Positions 6,442 to 7,563 of a DNA stretch of 7,563 bases are shown here, in pieces. Under the pieces are notes generated by a model. It searched no databases. It saw nothing but the letters and a program-made list of their open reading frames with translations, and was not told the DNA's origin. Each line of letters opens with the position of its first letter. Position 1 is the first letter of the stretch. The stretch is from a bacterium. GTDB taxonomy: Bacteria; Fidelibacterota; Marinisomatia; Marinisomatales; JAHJCW01. A program made the position numbers and the translations under genes. Where the stretch lies: the NCBI GenBank assembly GCA_018812885.1, contig JAHJCW010000315.1:1-7563 (forward strand), written 5' to 3'.

Positions 6442-6664
6442 CTATTCTATTAATATATCTAGACTTATCGATTGCTGTGTGCTAGAATGTAGTTTTGTTA
6501 TGAGTCCAACAAAATGTCAACAACATCAGCACTTAAAGAATAATGTAGTAAGAGCGCTGTGAGCTTGTCTTTAAAAATAATACCCTCCTAGCGGGGTGGT
6601 TGTTCACATTTGCGCAATTAATAATTATTTACTTGATGTTGAGTTTTTTGTATTTTAACTTTTG

Positions 6665-6670
6665 TATAAT
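6665..6670 (+). promoter_or_regulatory. Possible -10 box for the GbsR/MarR-FabH genes
   Basis: TATAAT lies 26 bases before the ATG of the regulator. No good -35 is found at 16-18 bases; the nearest (TTGAGT, 6639-6644) is 20 bases away. The regulator also lacks a clear Shine-Dalgarno sequence; its start is preceded only by AT-rich leader. Confidence 0.4.
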
Positions 6671-6696
6671 TTCAAACGTTCCAAATATATAATATT

Positions 6697-7164
6697 ATGA
6701 ATGATCTCATTAAAAAGGATTTTATCCAAGATTTTGGTGAGGCTTATCATATATTTGGATTGCCACATTTAATGGGTCGTATCATAGGATTTCTCCTCCA
6801 CGCCGATGAACCCGTTAGTCTTGATACAATAACAGAAGAATTAAATGTAAGCAAGGGACCCGTAAGCCAAATTGTGAAACGATTACGTGACCACAATCAA
6901 ATAAAACGAGTATGGGTTCCGGGAGACCGTAAAGATTACTATATAGCTGATCCTGATATCTTTGAACATTCATTTATCAATCACATGAAAATGATGCAAC
7001 AGAATCTTTCTTTAGCAAAAAAATATAATAAGCTAATAAAAAATAATCGTTATAATGGTTCAGCTGCTTTTCAAAAACATTTAAATGAAATGGAATCTTT
7101 TTTTGATACTGTGACTAACCATTATAATAATTTATTAGTAGACTGGAGAAAAAATAAAAAGTAA
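6697..7164 (+). CDS. GbsR/MarR-family transcriptional regulator
   Basis: The protein has 155 residues. GLPHLMGRIIGFLLHADEPV (21-40) is the hallmark opening of GbsR-type (COG1510) winged-helix proteins. It is followed by SLDTITEELNVSKGPVSQIV (41-60) with the recognition helix at about 52-66. The wing is RVWVPGDRKDYYIA (71-84). Residues about 90-150 are helical and probably dimerise. Family knowledge: known members control osmoprotectant uptake (GbsR, OpcR), but many sit beside membrane-lipid or transport genes. Here the stop is 7 bases before the FabH-like start, so the two are co-transcribed and it probably regulates that lipid-type operon. There is no visible link to the divergent leftward operon other than the shared intergenic region. 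Start chosen: first ATG of the frame, no clear ribosome-binding site. Confidence 0.9.
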   Translation: MNDLIKKDFIQDFGEAYHIFGLPHLMGRIIGFLLHADEPVSLDTITEELNVSKGPVSQIVKRLRDHNQIKRVWVPGDRKDYYIADPDIFEHSFINHMKMMQQNLSLAKKYNKLIKNNRYNGSAAFQKHLNEMESFFDTVTNHYNNLLVDWRKNKK

Positions 7165-7171
7165 AAACATT

Positions 7172-7563
7172 ATGGAACGTAATGCTAAAATAATCGCAAC
7201 TGGGATGTATGCACCTGATAAAATTGTATCCAATGAATACTTTAATAAGTTACTAGACGAAGATGTCAGTACTTGGTTAGAAGAAAATTTAACAATTAAA
7301 GAACGCCGCTGGTGCAATGATGATGAAAGTACAGCAGATTTAGCAGAAGGTGTATCACGGATTTTATTAAAAAATGCAAATTTAAAACCGGATGACATCG
7401 ACTTGATAATACTATCAACAGACACTCCTGAATACATCTCGCCATCAAGCGCATCAGTACTTCAGTATCGTATCGGCGCAAAAAATGCAGGGACTTTTGA
7501 TATTAATACTGCTTGTGCCGGATTTGTTACAGCGGTTGATATGGGGGCAAAATATATCCAAGC
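7172..7563 (+). CDS. fabH: 3-oxoacyl-ACP synthase III (FabH-like), N-terminal part
   Basis: The frame opens at ATG 7172-7174 and runs off the right edge after 130 residues and 2 bases. It shows the thiolase-fold KAS III pattern: IIATGMYAPDKIVSN (7-21), WLEENLTIKERRW (35-47, equivalent to the EWIxxRTGIxxRR region), STDTPEYISPSSASVLQYRI (82-101), and DINTACAGFV (110-119) with Cys115 as the predicted acyl-accepting nucleophile (Cys112 in E. coli FabH). The catalytic His and Asn lie beyond the window. Family knowledge: FabH condenses acetyl-CoA or branched acyl-CoA with malonyl-ACP to start fatty acid synthesis. Paralogues make specialised acyl chains, alkenes or ketones, so the exact role depends on the missing half and on downstream genes. 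The ribosome-binding site is weak; translation is probably coupled to the regulator just upstream. Confidence 0.9.
   Translation, partial: MERNAKIIATGMYAPDKIVSNEYFNKLLDEDVSTWLEENLTIKERRWCNDDESTADLAEGVSRILLKNANLKPDDIDLIILSTDTPEYISPSSASVLQYRIGAKNAGTFDINTACAGFVTAVDMGAKYIQ

Larger units (their letters stand above)
6319..6696. other. Divergent intergenic region (378 bases)
   Basis: No convincing coding sequence lies here on either strand. From left to right it holds the ribosome-binding site, the palindromes and the promoter of the leftward operon (6327-6386). Next comes the minus-strand terminator (6414-6441). A stretch with several inverted repeats follows (ATTCTA/TAGAAT at 6444-6449 and 6483-6488; TTAAAGA/TCTTTAA at 6533-6539 and 6568-6574; CAACATCA/TGATGTTG at 6521-6528 and 6634-6641). 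A possible -10 box for the rightward genes lies at 6665-6670. TGGTTGTTC occurs twice in the same orientation (6338-6346 and 6597-6605), and a third ATGTCA half-site sits at 6514-6519. I see no tRNA, and no recognisable cobalamin or thiamine riboswitch core. Confidence 0.75.

Noticed and set aside
6486..6520. Second leftward promoter with -35 TTGACA at 6515-6520 on the minus strand
   Set aside because: At 15-19 bases downstream there is only AACAAAACT-type sequence, not a credible -10 box.
6576..6596. Minus-strand hairpin ACCC/GGGT followed by ATTATTTTT as another terminator
   Set aside because: The stem is only four to five pairs with an interrupted T tract; too weak to call.
6442..6696. Cobalamin or TPP riboswitch upstream of the BtuB-like operon
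   Set aside because: I looked on both strands for the conserved B12-box and TPP core elements and did not recognise them. The region also lies upstream of the operon promoter. A covariance-model search would be decisive.
7135..7481. Minus-strand open frames at 7135-7437 and 7296-7481
   Set aside because: They are the reverse of the FabH-like gene, which has clear family motifs including the active-site Cys.
1..7563. CRISPR array, insertion sequence, tRNA or rRNA
   Set aside because: No regularly spaced repeats, transposase-like frame, terminal inverted repeats or tRNA-like fold was seen.

Overview
The window is AT-rich DNA from a Gram-negative bacterium. The evidence is two tandem TonB-dependent outer-membrane receptors, one carrying the N-terminal carboxypeptidase-regulatory-like domain common in the Bacteroidota/Ignavibacteriota (FCB) group, and a metallophosphoesterase with a lipoprotein-type leader. 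Some ribosome-binding sites are strong (AGGAGGTG before the glycohydrolase gene) and the main promoter looks sigma70-like. That fits a non-Bacteroidia member of the FCB group, for example an Ignavibacteria-like lineage, better than a typical Bacteroides, but this placement is an inference.

Positions 1-6318, minus strand: one tightly packed gene cluster of six genes with gaps of only 7 to 23 bases, almost certainly an operon read leftwards. The order is a predicted surface or periplasmic metallophosphoesterase lipoprotein (4966-6318), a GntR/UTRA regulator (4198-4953), a small PurM/AIR-synthase-superfamily protein that may be a kinase (3382-4188), a DraG/YegU-type ADP-ribosylglycohydrolase-family enzyme (2359-3360), a BtuB-like TonB-dependent receptor (476-2335) and a second TonB-dependent receptor that runs off the left edge (1-468).

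Positions 6319-6696: a 378-base divergent intergenic region. It holds a good promoter for the leftward operon (TTGACA / TATAAC). A perfect TGACAT-N7-ATGTCA palindrome lies across the -35 box and a second palindrome lies across the -10 box; both are operator candidates for the GntR protein. Further upstream is an orphan minus-strand terminator hairpin with an eight-T tail, and a possible -10 box for the rightward genes.

Positions 6697-7563, plus strand: a GbsR/MarR-type regulator followed 7 bases later by a FabH-like 3-oxoacyl-ACP synthase III cut off by the right edge.

The leftward operon reads as an uptake-and-processing system for a phosphorylated or glycosylated small molecule. A phosphoesterase would act outside the cytoplasm, two receptors would import across the outer membrane, and a possible PurM-fold kinase plus an N-ribosyl hydrolase-fold enzyme would act inside under GntR control. 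The glycohydrolase plus GntR/UTRA pairing recalls the uncharacterised E. coli yegTUVW nucleoside-type cluster. The BtuB-like receptor and a PurM-superfamily protein together suggest cobamide or alpha-ribazole (alpha-linked nucleoside) salvage as a specific, testable hypothesis. No member of this operon can be assigned a substrate from sequence alone.
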